From assembly GCA_022496805.1 (NCBI GenBank), contig CM040086.1, positions 2,730,501 through 2,794,500 on the forward strand: DNA of 64,000 nucleotides, in the 5' to 3' direction. Positions 47,734 through 58,638 of this stretch are shown here, one piece after another. The position numbers were made by a program, and so were the translations under genes. Every line of letters starts with the position of its first letter. Positions within the stretch are counted from its first letter, which is position 1. The stretch is from Pohlia nutans (taxonomy: Eukaryota > Streptophyta > Bryopsida > Bryales > Mniaceae). Under the pieces are notes generated by a model, which saw only the letters and a program-made list of their open reading frames with translations, was not told the origin of the DNA and did not search any database.

Positions 47734-50700
47734 CTATATCTGGGCTACGTCGTTCTCCATACTAACTTGATGTTGCCAATTTATCATCTCTAAATGGTTG
47801 TAGAGATGATTTTTTTCAGCAGTAGGAATCTTTATATCTTTCTCTGTTCTATTGCCAAATATTGTTACTAAATTTTTAGTTCCCACTGTATTTTTCCACG
47901 CAGTAAAGATTGATTGAATGGGAATACAATCATTTCTTTCTCGAGAGGGTTCCCATCCTCGTTCTATGCAATTCCTATACCGTTTGAAAAACTTCCCAGT
48001 CTCGTCCCGCACACCAAAATGCATTTTTGGTTGATACCACGTAACAGTTGCAGTACCATCAGTACATGTTTGTCGGCTCATCTTCAACACCTTTGCTATA
48101 AAAAACGGTATTCCAATGCTGCGATCTTCATCAGTAGTTTCCAAAGCGGCGAACATTCCAATAGAAACATCCTTACTAGGATTGAATGGAGGAAAAGCAT
48201 TGGGGACCACTGAATTTGATTGTACCAATGAGGCATTCGGCAAATTTTGAGTTACATTTGTAACTCTACCATGACTATTGTTTCTCGGTCGTACTCGATG
48301 GCCTACAGGTCTTTGGGACCGAGGCCCAAAGAAATCTGAGACCATCACTGGAGGTAGAGATTGAAGAACACTTGCGATCGCTTCATTTGATGTAGTCTCC
48401 TCTATTGAAAGCATAATATTTTGTTCTATGCCTTCATCTTCAAATGGCCAAAATGGTGATAATGCATCCATACTCCGATCCCTCTTAGGAAACTCTTTCA
48501 AATACGTGATCAGCTTTGAAGTCTCTTCAATTGCTTCAAGGTTTCTTTCCACGTTCGTCTGTCTTAGAATTTGCCGTTCCTTTAGCAATATATAGTCCTC
48601 TAGTGCCTTCAATTCCCTGTCATCTGCTTGAGAAACTTCAGCCAAATCGGGTTTTGAATGAACTGAAGGAATTGTTTCAAAACAAACATAGCCAGTAGGA
48701 GGCAACCACAATGGAGATCTTGCATATGGTTTGTATTGTACATGTGCTTCACCTTCTTGTACATAAAATCTAAAATGATGAGGTTGGCTTATGCCAACAA
48801 ATGCATCTTTTCGCAAGTGCGGAGAGATGAACTTCTTCCAATCTTGAACATGCTCCAAATGTTCAGCCCGAATGAATGGTTCGGAACGTGACGGCTTTTC
48901 TTGAATTATTTGCAACAACTCTTTCAATGAGTTTATATCTCTGAGCTTCAATGCAGACGATATGGAGCTAAATCTTTGGTCAATATCCTCATGTGTATGA
49001 CCCACAATCAGGAAAGATAATTGGATTTCTTTGAAAAATCCTAAGCCAACTAGAGCAGCACACATGCCCAACATGTATACATTCTTGTTCTCTCTCCCAC
49101 AGTTGTCGGCTTGAATGTGGAGAATAGGAGGCAACTTCTTCTGAATGCGTTGAACATCTTGCAATACCTTCATTATAGACGTTACAACTTGATTGCTGTC
49201 ATGTTTATGATGAGAGTCAATCCATAGATGGCAATATAGGCCTATACCATGTACCAGAATCCCACATAAATGTGTCTTGACATACCGAGATTCAATATTC
49301 TTCACGTTCTGCTTGAATTTTGGCACGTATGTTGTATTTTGATCCATGCCATCAATAATAATGCTCATGCTATCTTCAGGATTAGCAATAGCCTTTTCTC
49401 TTACTCGACTATAAGCCTTTCTTTCTTCAATCGTCAAGTCAATATGAAGGCGATACGCTGCGTGTATAGCTTCCCTCATGGCTTGATTAGGCATTGACTG
49501 CCTACTTTCCTTGTATTCCCAACAATGTTGGCATTTTGAAAATCTGGACTCCTCTGGCACATGCACATTTGTAAACTCCTTCTTCCACATCTTCGAAAAC
49601 GTTGACAGTCCAATTTCTTTTTCACCCATTTTGGACAATGATGTATTTATAACCATTAGAACTTCGTGCTGCAAAACACCCATAGGTAAACAAATCACAG
49701 GAACAATTTCACCGTCCGCCTTACGTCGTACTTGACGATGGGGTTGAGTTTCTCCAAAACATTGGATAAACGATTCAAACTTTGCCCTTGCCATAGATAT
49801 ATGTGTCGCTTCCCTTTGGTTGCCCGTATTACCGTGGATGGGGTTGTGTACATCTTTCTCTCGAATATTTGACATGATTTTGTTCATCCTCCTTCTTGAA
49901 TATCCAATTGCTGCTGCAAAGCAACTATTACAAACTTTCATCCCAGAGATCTTTGTTTCAAACTTGAATCCAATTTCCAAATCATGACGTGCTACTTTAA
50001 ACGCTCGTAGTGTAGTTACCAACCACATGGCCCGCTTTGCGTAACTTATATCTTCCCATGCTTGGTATCTTAAAGATAAAATATCAAATGCACTTATAGG
50101 CTCCAAGCAATGTTTTGAGCAAATTGGTCTTTGCTTCACTTCTTCTACTGCAGCTAATGTTACCTTTTCTCCCCGTCTCATTCCAATTTGGCGAGGTCCC
50201 CCGGGACATCTCTTCTTCCGACGTATACTAACATATGACCTCTTTGGAAGAGATGATGACAATCCATCCATAGAATGCACAAAAGATGATCCTTGCGCAT
50301 TTCCAGCACTTCTATTTACACTATTTCCTGCTTGAGTATTTTCAGGAATTTCAACTCCATCGACATTTGGAGATGAAATCAACCTTAGTTCCTTTGTTTG
50401 GGAACAAGGCCATCTGATAACTTTGCCATGCACTCTCCCATTGTTGACATGTATAATTCATACACATTTGCATTCTCATCCTTCACACTTCGCACTAGTA
50501 CAACTACATCACTTGCTCGAACAGGACGTCCTCCAACCATACATCCCACAACATGTTCTTGAACTACACCGCGAGCAACCTCAAGTCCTCCAATGTCTAA
50601 AAGTGCTACATATTTATAGTTTCCCGATGAATTTGGTGTAGGAAAGTTTGTAGATGCATCTGACGTTCGAAAATTTGAGATAAATCCAGGACTTGAGAGG

Positions 50701-50771
50701 CCATGTGAACTAGAAGCCAAATCCACAAAACTCATCTTCTTAATCCACTCATTCCAAAATGGCTGCATCAC
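47734..50771 (-). CDS. DUF7869-type DDE-like protein, probable transposase
   Basis: Main frame 50433-47734 (~899 codons), preceded by an overlapping 128-codon frame (50771-50385). The upstream piece (KYVALLDIGGLEVARGVV) and the start of the main frame (HGKVIRWPC) look like one N-terminal domain, so they are probably joined by a short intron or separated by a frameshift. In main-frame numbering: Cys pairs at ~105-109, 168-171 and 301-304 suggest zinc binding; then IIIDGMDQ (361-364), HIQADNCGRENKN (Asp443) and VGHTHEDIDQRFS (478-488). This D...D...E/D order with DN.G..NKN and GHTH..ID is the DUF7869 pattern and fits an RNase H-like nuclease core. A C-terminal WYQPKMHFG region resembles small chromatin-binding modules. 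Its place inside a TIR-bounded element makes a transposase role likely but unproven. Confidence 0.75.
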
Positions 50772-50894
50772 AAAACAGATTAAATCAAACTCATGTTTAG
50801 AATGAAGTCCCCAAATGAAAAAAACAAAATATTGTAAGATTAGCTAATCCTCCCCCCTCTCCAATCACTTGCAATTATTATGTAGAGCACTAAG

Positions 50895-52000
50895 TGACGG
50901 GGATTAGCCATACGCCTAACCCCCTATGACTATAATTATTTGATACTATACCAAGTGAAGGGGTGTTAGATGTATGTTTAACCCATCTCACTTTTATTGA
51001 TTTTTAAAACTGCAAGTGATGGAGGATTAAACATATACCTAACCAACCTCCGTCCATTATCACTTGCAATTATTACCCAAACTAGCAAGTGATGGGAATT
51101 GCACATATGCCCAATCCCCCAAACATTTATAATTTTCAACAAAATAAATGTCTGGGGGTAAGGCATATGCCTAACCCCTCAACACTTACAATTTCTAACA
51201 AATTAGAATATTGAAGGGTTAGGAATAAGTATAACTTTCCAACTTTTAAAAACTTTAACAAAATAAGATGTTAGAGGGTTAGGCATATGTCTATCCTACC
51301 AACACTTCAATTATATAGTAGAATAAAATATGGAAGAGTTAAACATACGCTTAACCCCCTATCACTTCAATTAGTTGTTAAAATACCAAGTGACGGTGGT
51401 TTAGTATACGCCTAACCCATATCACTTGAATCATTTGTTGCAATATTGAGTGATAAGGGTTAGGCATGTGCCTAATCCCTTTTAATTAATTTTAAAAATT
51501 ACAAATCATAATAATTGAAAGTAACTTGTCATTACCTTCAAGTATTAGGTAAAATACCAAGTAATACAGGTAAGTAATACCAATGATAAGGGCTTACAAC
51601 ACACAATTCGCTATTTACGCACTTGGCTATATAATCATGCACTTCGTCCCCGAGCGCATGATTTTATTTGTCTAACTTTTATTTTTTTTAAACCAACGAT
51701 TATTGTCTTTCTTCAATCCCTTACATTGTAAACAAATAATTATTTTAATAAATTTTTATTCTCATCTTTATCTTTTCTTTTATCTTTTCTTTTTTATCTT
51801 GATTTCTTTCTCGTCTTCTTTCTTGTCTTCTTTCTTGTCTTCTTTTTGTCTTTCTTCTTGTCTTCCTTTTTGTCTTCGTTATCTTTTTTTTCTTCTACTT
51901 TTTCTTCAGAGGGTTAGGCATGTGCCTGATCCACTAATACTTTATTATGTAGCATAATAATACCTGGGAGGATTAGGCATATGTCTAACCCCTCAACTCT
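50895..52000. repeat. palindrome array 1 (about 12 units)
   Basis: Units based on GGTTAGGCATATGCCTAACC recur near 50900, 50958, 51020, 51096, 51152, 51214, 51272, 51338, 51402, 51458, 51909 and 51973. The best units extend to AAGTGAT..G at one side and ATCACTT at the other, making ~40-bp palindromes, spaced about 55-75 bp. The array begins ~125 bp upstream of the transposase frame. Confidence 0.88.
51690..51905. repeat. pyrimidine-rich tract
   Basis: C/T-rich sequence built from CTTGTCTTCTTT-like repeats interrupts array 1 between its tenth and eleventh units. Confidence 0.8.
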
Positions 52001-52433
52001 TACAATTTCTAAACAGAGTATAATATGGGAGGTTTCCATGGAACAGTTTCCACAATTAATAAGTCAACTGACTAGCCGTTCGCTTCAGTTCGCAGTTTAA
52101 TTACAGACTTGATAGCTTCTTCACATCGAATTATGCAACTACAGAAATAGTACGACTTACTGCACACAGGGCTCTTCAATGAGCACAAGCGCCGTTGGAA
52201 ACGAATACTCTGGTTCCAACAATTTCTCCCCGTCTACTCAAAATTACATAAACACAAGCTTCCTCGTTCCGCGTGCGGTTCAGGAGCCACGTTTTCCACC
52301 ACCGCACGGCTTCGAGCTCGGTTCGGGAGCCAGGGTTTCCGCCGCCGCGCGGTTTGGTGCGTGGTTGGTGCGTGGTTTGGTGCGCGGTTTGGTACGTGGT
52401 GCCAGGGTTTCCGCCGCGTTCTGCTTGCTGCTG

Positions 52434-52650
52434 AATCACGATCACGAAGGCGATCACGAAGGCGATCACGAAGCCGATCACGAAGCCGATCACGAATGCG
52501 ATCACGAAGGCGATCACGAAGGCGGAATCACGAAGGCTGAATCACGAAGGCTGAATCACGAAGGCTGAATCACGAAGGCGATCACGAAGGCTGATCACGA
52601 AGGCTGAATTAGGAAGGCGATCAGGAAGGCGATCACGAAGGCGAATCAGG
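52434..52650. repeat. 12-bp minisatellite GATCACGAAGGC
   Basis: About 16 units of GATCACGAAGGC and variants (AATCACGAAGGCT) in tandem, the last few diverging to AGGAAGGC. Confidence 0.92.
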
Positions 52651-52840
52651 TCGGCCGATGAAGGAGGCTGTGACGCAGTCTTGGATTCGCACTACCTCGG
52701 GGGAGGCGACTACGACTCAGTCTCGCAGTGAGAATGGCTTCAATACACGGGAAGGTCGGCCGGTGAGGGACGCTGTGATGCGGTCCTGGGATTCGAACTA
52801 CCTCGGGGGAGGCGACTACGACTCAGTCTCGCAGCTCATT
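52651..52840. repeat. ~108-bp tandem duplication
   Basis: AACTACCTCGGGGGAGGCGA followed by CTACGACTCAGTCTCGCAG occurs at ~52690-52730 and ~52797-52834, each preceded by AGG.CGGCCG.TGA.G and GCTGTGA.GC.GTC.TGG. Confidence 0.85.
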
Positions 52841-53415
52841 TCCAGATCACTCGTCTCCAGATCACTCGTCCATTCTGAATTTCACTCGTCCAGGTCTGAA
52901 TTCTGTCCATTCTGATTTCTCCTTCTCTTCTCTGTAACGCTGATCCAATGGCAGTAGCATTGCATTGTAAGAGTACCTGTCTGTGTGTTGTTGAATCAAG
53001 GTGCTGATACTTTTGTGCAGTAGGAGGCCTTCGGCGTGCAGGGGTCATTCTCTCATATCAAGTGTGTGTCCAGATTAGAACAAGTTTTGAAGTCAAGCAT
53101 AGGGATCAAACATGGTTGCTAGAGAAATTTCAATCCAGGCTGGTTACTTCTGCACACTAGGCTTGAACTATGCGGCGCAAAATGGTAGTGATTCAGTGCG
53201 GTCAAGTGAATTTATATGCATTGCAGACATTTGATATCTGTAAGTTTCAAGCAGAGGATAATTACCTGAGGTGGCTGTAATTCAAGAAACCTACACTGTA
53301 GTGGAACGGTTGTAGAGACCCGCACTCTAGTGTAACAGTGGATATTAATCTCGTTTTCATTTTCACCTAATTTGCGGTACCCTTTCCAGCGATTCATACG
53401 CATAATTAATCGCAG

Positions 53416-53507
53416 CAAGCCACATGCGGAGAGAGATAGTCAACTTCATCCACTGGCAGCTAATTGTGGCTGGAATCGTTCTTTCTGGTGGCCTCATCGC
53501 CCCTGTT
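53416..53507 (+). pseudogene. captured host exon, unidentified (piece 1)
   Basis: A segment bounded by an acceptor-like ATCGCAG and a donor-like GTAAGAC reads HMRREIVNFIHWQLIVAGIV in one frame, followed by LSGGLIAPV, resembling a membrane-anchored N-terminus. Not recognised; shown only because splice borders and frame agree with the next piece. Confidence 0.4.
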
Positions 53508-53632
53508 GTAAGACACTGCATTCTCCCTTAGTTTTGTGTATTTTATAGTTCGAGAGCCTTGAAGTCATTCTTAGTTGTTACCTTTTGAGGACCATTTCCA
53601 CGCGCTTACTAGTGTGACGTGGCTTTGTACAG

Positions 53633-53709
53633 CTGGAGTTGAAGTTGGGTCTGGGAGGTACATCATACAAAGACTTCATCCAAAACCTGCATCATCCCAT
53701 GCAACTGAG
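53633..53709 (+). pseudogene. captured host exon, unidentified (piece 2)
   Basis: Bounded by TTTGTACAG and GTGCGC, reads LELKLGLGGTSYKDFIQNL and then HHPMQL. Could continue piece 1 in phase. Not recognised. Confidence 0.4.
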
Positions 53710-53899
53710 GTGCGCTGATACTAATTGCCTTATTTTTTCTTTTCCTTTTCTTCCAGCCAGATCATCATCGGTTAAACCATTTGGTGTGAACATCAATTGG
53801 GCTGCATATCCTCTCTTTTGATATGTTTTCATCAAGAAAAAAGACGTTTGTTTTTCAGTGATGGGATTAGATCCTAACTTGCAATTATTTTTTAAATAC

Positions 53900-54260
53900 T
53901 AAGTGATGGGGTTAGGCATACGCCTTACCCTCATCACTTTGATTATTTTTAAAATTCCTAGTGTTGGGTTCAGGCGTATGCCTAACCCCTACCATTTGTA
54001 TTATTTGTTAAAACACCTAGTGATAGAAGGATTAGACGTATGCCTAACCCCTATCACTTCAATTAGTTTTTAAAATTGCAAGTGATGAAGAGTTAAGCAA
54101 ACCCCTATTCCTCCAATCATTTGCAGTTATTTTCTAAAACACCAATTTTTTAAATACTAAATGATGGAGGGTTAGGCATATGTCTAACCCCCTTAACAAT
54201 TTGGATTTTCAAAAATAATTGTAGTGATAGGGAGTTAAGCGTATGTCTAATCCTTTATGT
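53900..54260. repeat. palindrome array 2 (about 6 units)
   Basis: Units near 53912, 53970, 54030, 54088 (decayed), 54168 and 54240. The first three, with spacers, recur almost exactly at 54663-54783, a segmental duplication. Confidence 0.85.
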
Positions 54261-54314
54261 TTATTTTCTTAAGACATCAGAAGGGATGGTGAATTTTGTT
54301 CTCGTTGTGTGCAG

Positions 54315-54397
54315 TTGCTGAAATCCCTAAGTTTGCTTCTGGAAGCTAAAGTTTTTCATTGTGACTTGAGGCCAGAGAACAGTCTTCTTATTGAAAG
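54315..54397 (+). pseudogene. captured protein-kinase catalytic-loop exon
   Basis: Between TGTGTGCAG and GTAACC lies an 83-bp open stretch, LLKSLSLLLEAKVFHCDLRP followed by ENSLLIE. This matches kinase subdomain VIb, where DYRK-type kinases have HCDLKPENILL; the catalytic Lys has become Arg and Ile has become Ser. Because both splice borders are kept, the piece came from genomic DNA rather than from mRNA. No other kinase domain follows, so it is a fragment carried by the transposon between palindrome arrays 2 and 3. Confidence 0.7.
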
Positions 54398-54604
54398 GTA
54401 ACCATTATGAATTCCATTTTCTACTTACCGAAATCTATCATTTAGATGGAATGTGAGTTAATGTGAGTTAATATCACTGGCTTTGATGATAATGTGAGTT
54501 AATGTGAAGCATCTCGCTTTGTGGATGTATCACTCATTTACCTTATAGGCCAGAGGATATAATAGTACGGATTCAATTATTTGATCGAAGTTACTAACAA
54601 GATT

Positions 54605-54995
54605 TTAAGTGATGCAGGGTTAGGCATATGTCCAATCCCCTAATAACTTGCAATTATTTTTTAAATACCAAGTGATGGGGTTAGGCATACGCCTTACCCT
54701 CATCACTTTAATTAATTTTAAAATTCCTAGTGTTGGGTTTAGGCGTATGCCTAACCCCTACCATTTGTATTATTTGTTAAAATACAAAGTGATGGAACGG
54801 TTAGGCATTCACCTAACTCCTATCACTTCAATTAGTTTTAAAAACTGCATACATAACATTTAGATATGTCTAGTCAAGTGATTGAATTTCTTGTGACTGT
54901 TGCCGTGATGATGTGATTGAGACACAATGAAGAATTGGTAGAAATGGTATCATGCAATTAATACCATTGGGGGGTTAGGCGTGTGCCTAACCCTC
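54605..54995. repeat. palindrome array 3 (about 5 units)
   Basis: Units near 54618, 54679, 54740, 54800 and 54972 (GGGTTAGGCGTGTGCCTAAC); the last lies about 100 bp before the ParB/methyltransferase-like gene. Confidence 0.85.
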
Positions 54996-55069
54996 TTATG
55001 TTTAATCTCTTGAAACATTTTTGATTTTAATTTTTCAGTGCAAAATTTTGTAGGTGATCAAGGGATCTA

Positions 55070-58000
55070 ATGGCTTCTTGAAAGCAACGGCCCCCTAAGG
55101 AAGCTCCAAAAGTAGTGGATTCTTTTAAGAGCCATGGATGGTGGATATCACGAGATGACAAGCTTCCTATTTTGCGATTATCCGATTATGCATGGGAAGA
55201 GAAGGATCTATGGTGTGGACTAACTTATGGTGCAGGCTACATAGCTAAAGTAGCTGAAGTCTCATCAACTGAAGAACAAGGCTTGTGTGAAGTGTTTATG
55301 CGGGGGATGAAGAGCGGTGAACCGTCTTTATATATTTTGAGGACCAAAAACATAATGCAATCTCCAGATTGTTTGTTGGAGTTGAAATTTGGGGGTCTAC
55401 CAAAATATCGAAAGTGGTGGAGTAGTGTTGGAAGTATTGAACAAGATTTGCGTGAGAAGATGGTGTTTGTAGTTTCCAGCATGAATGCAAATAAGAAGGA
55501 GAGATTGAAGGTTTATATGGAGAAGCACGAGAGGGCTATTGCTGTTTTTACCTCTCGTGATGGAGGGTCTGAAATCGTACCAACTTCATCTTTGAAAGAA
55601 GATGTTATCATTGATGGGTTATCGTTTATGTGCATAGGCGAACATTGCTTGATAAAGTTTTGCCTCCTACATCAAATGTTGCCTCTACATCAAAAAAGAG
55701 GAACCCAAGTTCTATACTATCATTTTCTCAAGGTGGAGGGGCTTCATCAAGTGCTAACATTTGTTTATCAGTTTTTGATTTTGACGCACCACCTCAGCCC
55801 TCAAAGAAGATTTCAAGTCGAAGTTGGAGTAACTTGTTAGTAGGCGATGGTTCTACTTCACAAACAGTTTTAAAAAAAGATAAAATGATCTTGCCAACTC
55901 CTCATGAGATTGAGTCAGGATACGTGTTTGGTAGGGATCATTTTTTTTATGTTGATATTGCTAATGTGAGACCTGCAAGCAATATTCTTACAAATCAACG
56001 AATGTTGAACACTGCAAATGCTGAGTTTGTTTACAAAAGGTTGAGGGAAAATCAACTTCTTGAAACAAACGTGATGACGTTGCGTCCTATGGAATACTTG
56101 CCACTTTCTAACGAAGAAAATGTTATTGAACGCTATACGTTCAAAGGAAAAGAAACAAGGATTGATTTTTTGAGGTGTTTGAATGCTATGCCCGGAGATT
56201 CATTTGAAGAAAAAAGGGATAATTTTTTACCTTTGGTTATTTGGGAACCTGTCGATGGCCAACATATTCTGCATGCTTGCCAAGTATTAGCACAACGTGA
56301 TCGCGAGGCTGGTCTCATTTCTGAAGCTGAATATGAAAAGTCATTTATGAAAAGACCTGCTCAAGTTGTAGCCTACGACGAAGAGTTCAGGTATTTGGTG
56401 GCTTCTTGCAAGAAAAATGAAGAGAATACTGAAAGAATATATCATAGCACTGTTGGGGAAATCTTGGCAAAAACGCGTGCAGTATGGAAGCAATTTGGTT
56501 CACCAAACCCATACAACGATGAAGACATAGATCGCCGACGTTTTTTTTTACAATGTTTGCCTAGTATTACAGAGGTTCGTTTAGGAAAAGATGGAAGTGA
56601 GTTCACTGTCTCAAAAATGAATTTACAATTTAGAGATTATATCTCAATGGCTACAGTGAGTGATGATTGTTGGATAGCTTTTAACAACATGTGTAAGTCT
56701 TATGATCAAGGGTTTACATATTATTCAGAGAAGGCACGAAAAGAAGCAGTCCAACAAGAAGGTGTTGTTGGAAATACAAAATCTAAAAAATTCAAGTTAA
56801 GTGAGCGTCCACGTATATCGATAACATGGCTTAGACCATTGCAAGGAACAAGTGGAAATGATTTTGTTTTACTATGTCAAGGCGCAACGGTGACCGAGGA
56901 GGGTCATTTGCAGAAAGTGTATTTTGGAGCTTCTTCAAAATCTACTTCAGAAATGGACGTGCACACCTTGCAATATTTAGCAGATACATCAAAGCTTCGA
57001 ACAGGAATTCACAATGCTCTCAAATGGCTTGATGCCGAAGCATCTGGAGGAATTGATGATAAGAAGAATTGGTTAAGTAGAGATGTGCAAAAATATGGGG
57101 ACACAAGCGCGTTAGATTTTTTTGGGAGGGATGCAACTAAAGATTTCAAGAGCAAATGGGTGCATCTAAAAGACTTTACAAGTTTTGAGGCAATGGAGAA
57201 GCATAGTGCTTTGATTCCTTCTAATGTTCGAATTCACTTGTCGAAGTTGATTTTGGAGGGAAAATCGGGACTTTTTGCAAATGGAAAAGAGTTGTTCATA
57301 GGAAGTGAAGGAGTTTGGAATCTAGAATTTAATTTTTCTGGAGTTAGAGGTGCAGGTATGGATACAACGGTAAAAGTGGGAGGCAACATATTTTCTGAAG
57401 TTATGGGGAAGTTTGGAAGTCCAGCATTGTGGGTTTTTGATTGCCGTAAAGGACAAAATGGGCAGTTCTGGACAGAAATGGAGTACAAGAGTATTGTTGG
57501 GATCATATCAAAGTGGATGGAAGATGTGCCTCGTTGGATTGCAATTTTTATGTTGCCAGCTGGCGAGAATGCAGATATGGTTATAGAGCTGTTAGGATTG
57601 AAGACTTCTCTGGGGTGGCACGTTACAAAAGGAAATTATGTGTTCTCCAACCAATGTCAGGCCTCAGGAAGTGTTATCAGGGATGGACAATGCATAATTG
57701 CAAAGTATACACCAGTGGGACCAATTATTTTTGTCATACATCATCCTCCAACAGCTCCAGTTGCAGATAATCTTGCAGCAAATGTGAAATTGTTGGATTC
57801 TATTTTTGTAGAACCTCGAGGTGGTTGGGATTTGTGTACAAAATATCGTGATGCACGTTGTCCAGCAGTTGTTGATCAAATTATTGAATCTTACTATCGA
57901 CTAAGGTCGTGGATGATAGTTGCTCATGGAATCTCTCACATGATTCACACCCTTGCTGGAAAGACAACAGAAGTTATAATATTTGAATCAGATGAGAACA

Positions 58001-58638
58001 TTGCACTTTGGTTGCGTCGATGGAAACGAGAGGCAGTGGATGGAATTAAACCTCGAGACGGAGAGGAGAAATTGTGGGAAGACGGAGAAGTTGATTCATC
58101 GGAAACATCCAATGAAAGCAGTGATGATTCTTTGTGTGCAGATGAAGTCCAGAGTCCAGCGCCAAAGAGAATGAAGACAACAAATATTCAAGGAAAAGAG
58201 AAGAATGTTGTCACAAATCAAGTTGCTAGGAAGAGTTTGCTTCAAGATTTTGACGGCGAAGAGAACTTATCACAAGAAGAAGAGATAATTGCATCAACAC
58301 CAAACCCAGAACGTGATGGTTTCAATTTAGATGGATATAAGTATTTTCCAGAATTTGATCTATGGTTTGATGGAGAAGGTTGGAATACACGTGAAGAAGT
58401 CCCAAATATTGATGTAGAAGGGAGGAAAACGTACAAATATGTTAAATCGATTGGACTAGGCGAAATGTTTGGTGGTCCTTCAACAACTTCAAATGCAACA
58501 GATCTCGATGATCAGGCTCACGTTGAAGTTATAGCTGGGTTAAATGCTGCTGAAGAGTTTATCAATAGATCATCTCTTGTTTCATTTGGAAAAGATGCAT
58601 TTAGCTTAGGTTTGGGAAATACTGAATCTCAAACTTAA
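55070..58638 (+). CDS. ParB-like / DNA-methyltransferase-like fusion protein
   Basis: Two overlapping frames: 55115-55840 (~241 codons, opening VDSFKSHGWWISRDD without ATG, so an upstream exon is likely) and 55630-58638 (~1002 codons). A short intron or frameshift near 55620-55640 would join them. In second-frame numbering: a Ser-rich linker; residues ~145-255 (TLRPMEYLPL, PLVIWEPVDGQHILHACQVL, RPAQVVAYDE) follow the order of a ParB N-terminal domain; residues ~590-800 follow the layout of an amino-methyltransferase, with PALWVFDCRKG where DPPY/W is expected, RCPAVVDQIIESYYRLRSWM like the helix before the SAM site, then EVIIFESDE. Both the catalytic D-P-P and the Gly-rich SAM loop are altered, so it may bind DNA without methylating it. 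The C-terminus is acidic with PKRMK, a possible nuclear signal. ParB-methyltransferase fusions are known from phages and bacteria; here the assignment is by pattern only. Confidence 0.6.

Larger units (their letters stand above)
52001..53860. other. GC-richer central segment of the transposon
   Basis: Between the palindrome arrays, base composition rises, repeats change character and plant-like exon pieces appear. The open frame at 52179-52568 is low-complexity, largely made by the minisatellite, and is not called as a gene. Best read as captured or inserted host DNA. Confidence 0.6.

Noticed and set aside
47734..50433. Assigning the large transposon to the KDZ or hAT superfamily
   Set aside because: The 4-bp duplication and protein motifs do not match the 8-bp duplications usual for those groups.
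52176..52568. Minus-strand frame with repeated FVIAFVIG and plus-strand frame with repeated DHEGDHE
   Set aside because: Produced by the 12-bp minisatellite, which keeps any frame open; no start context or domain.
50895..54995. CRISPR-like array of repeats with regular spacers
   Set aside because: Eukaryotic context, degenerate palindromic repeats, spacers that are themselves related, and no cas genes.
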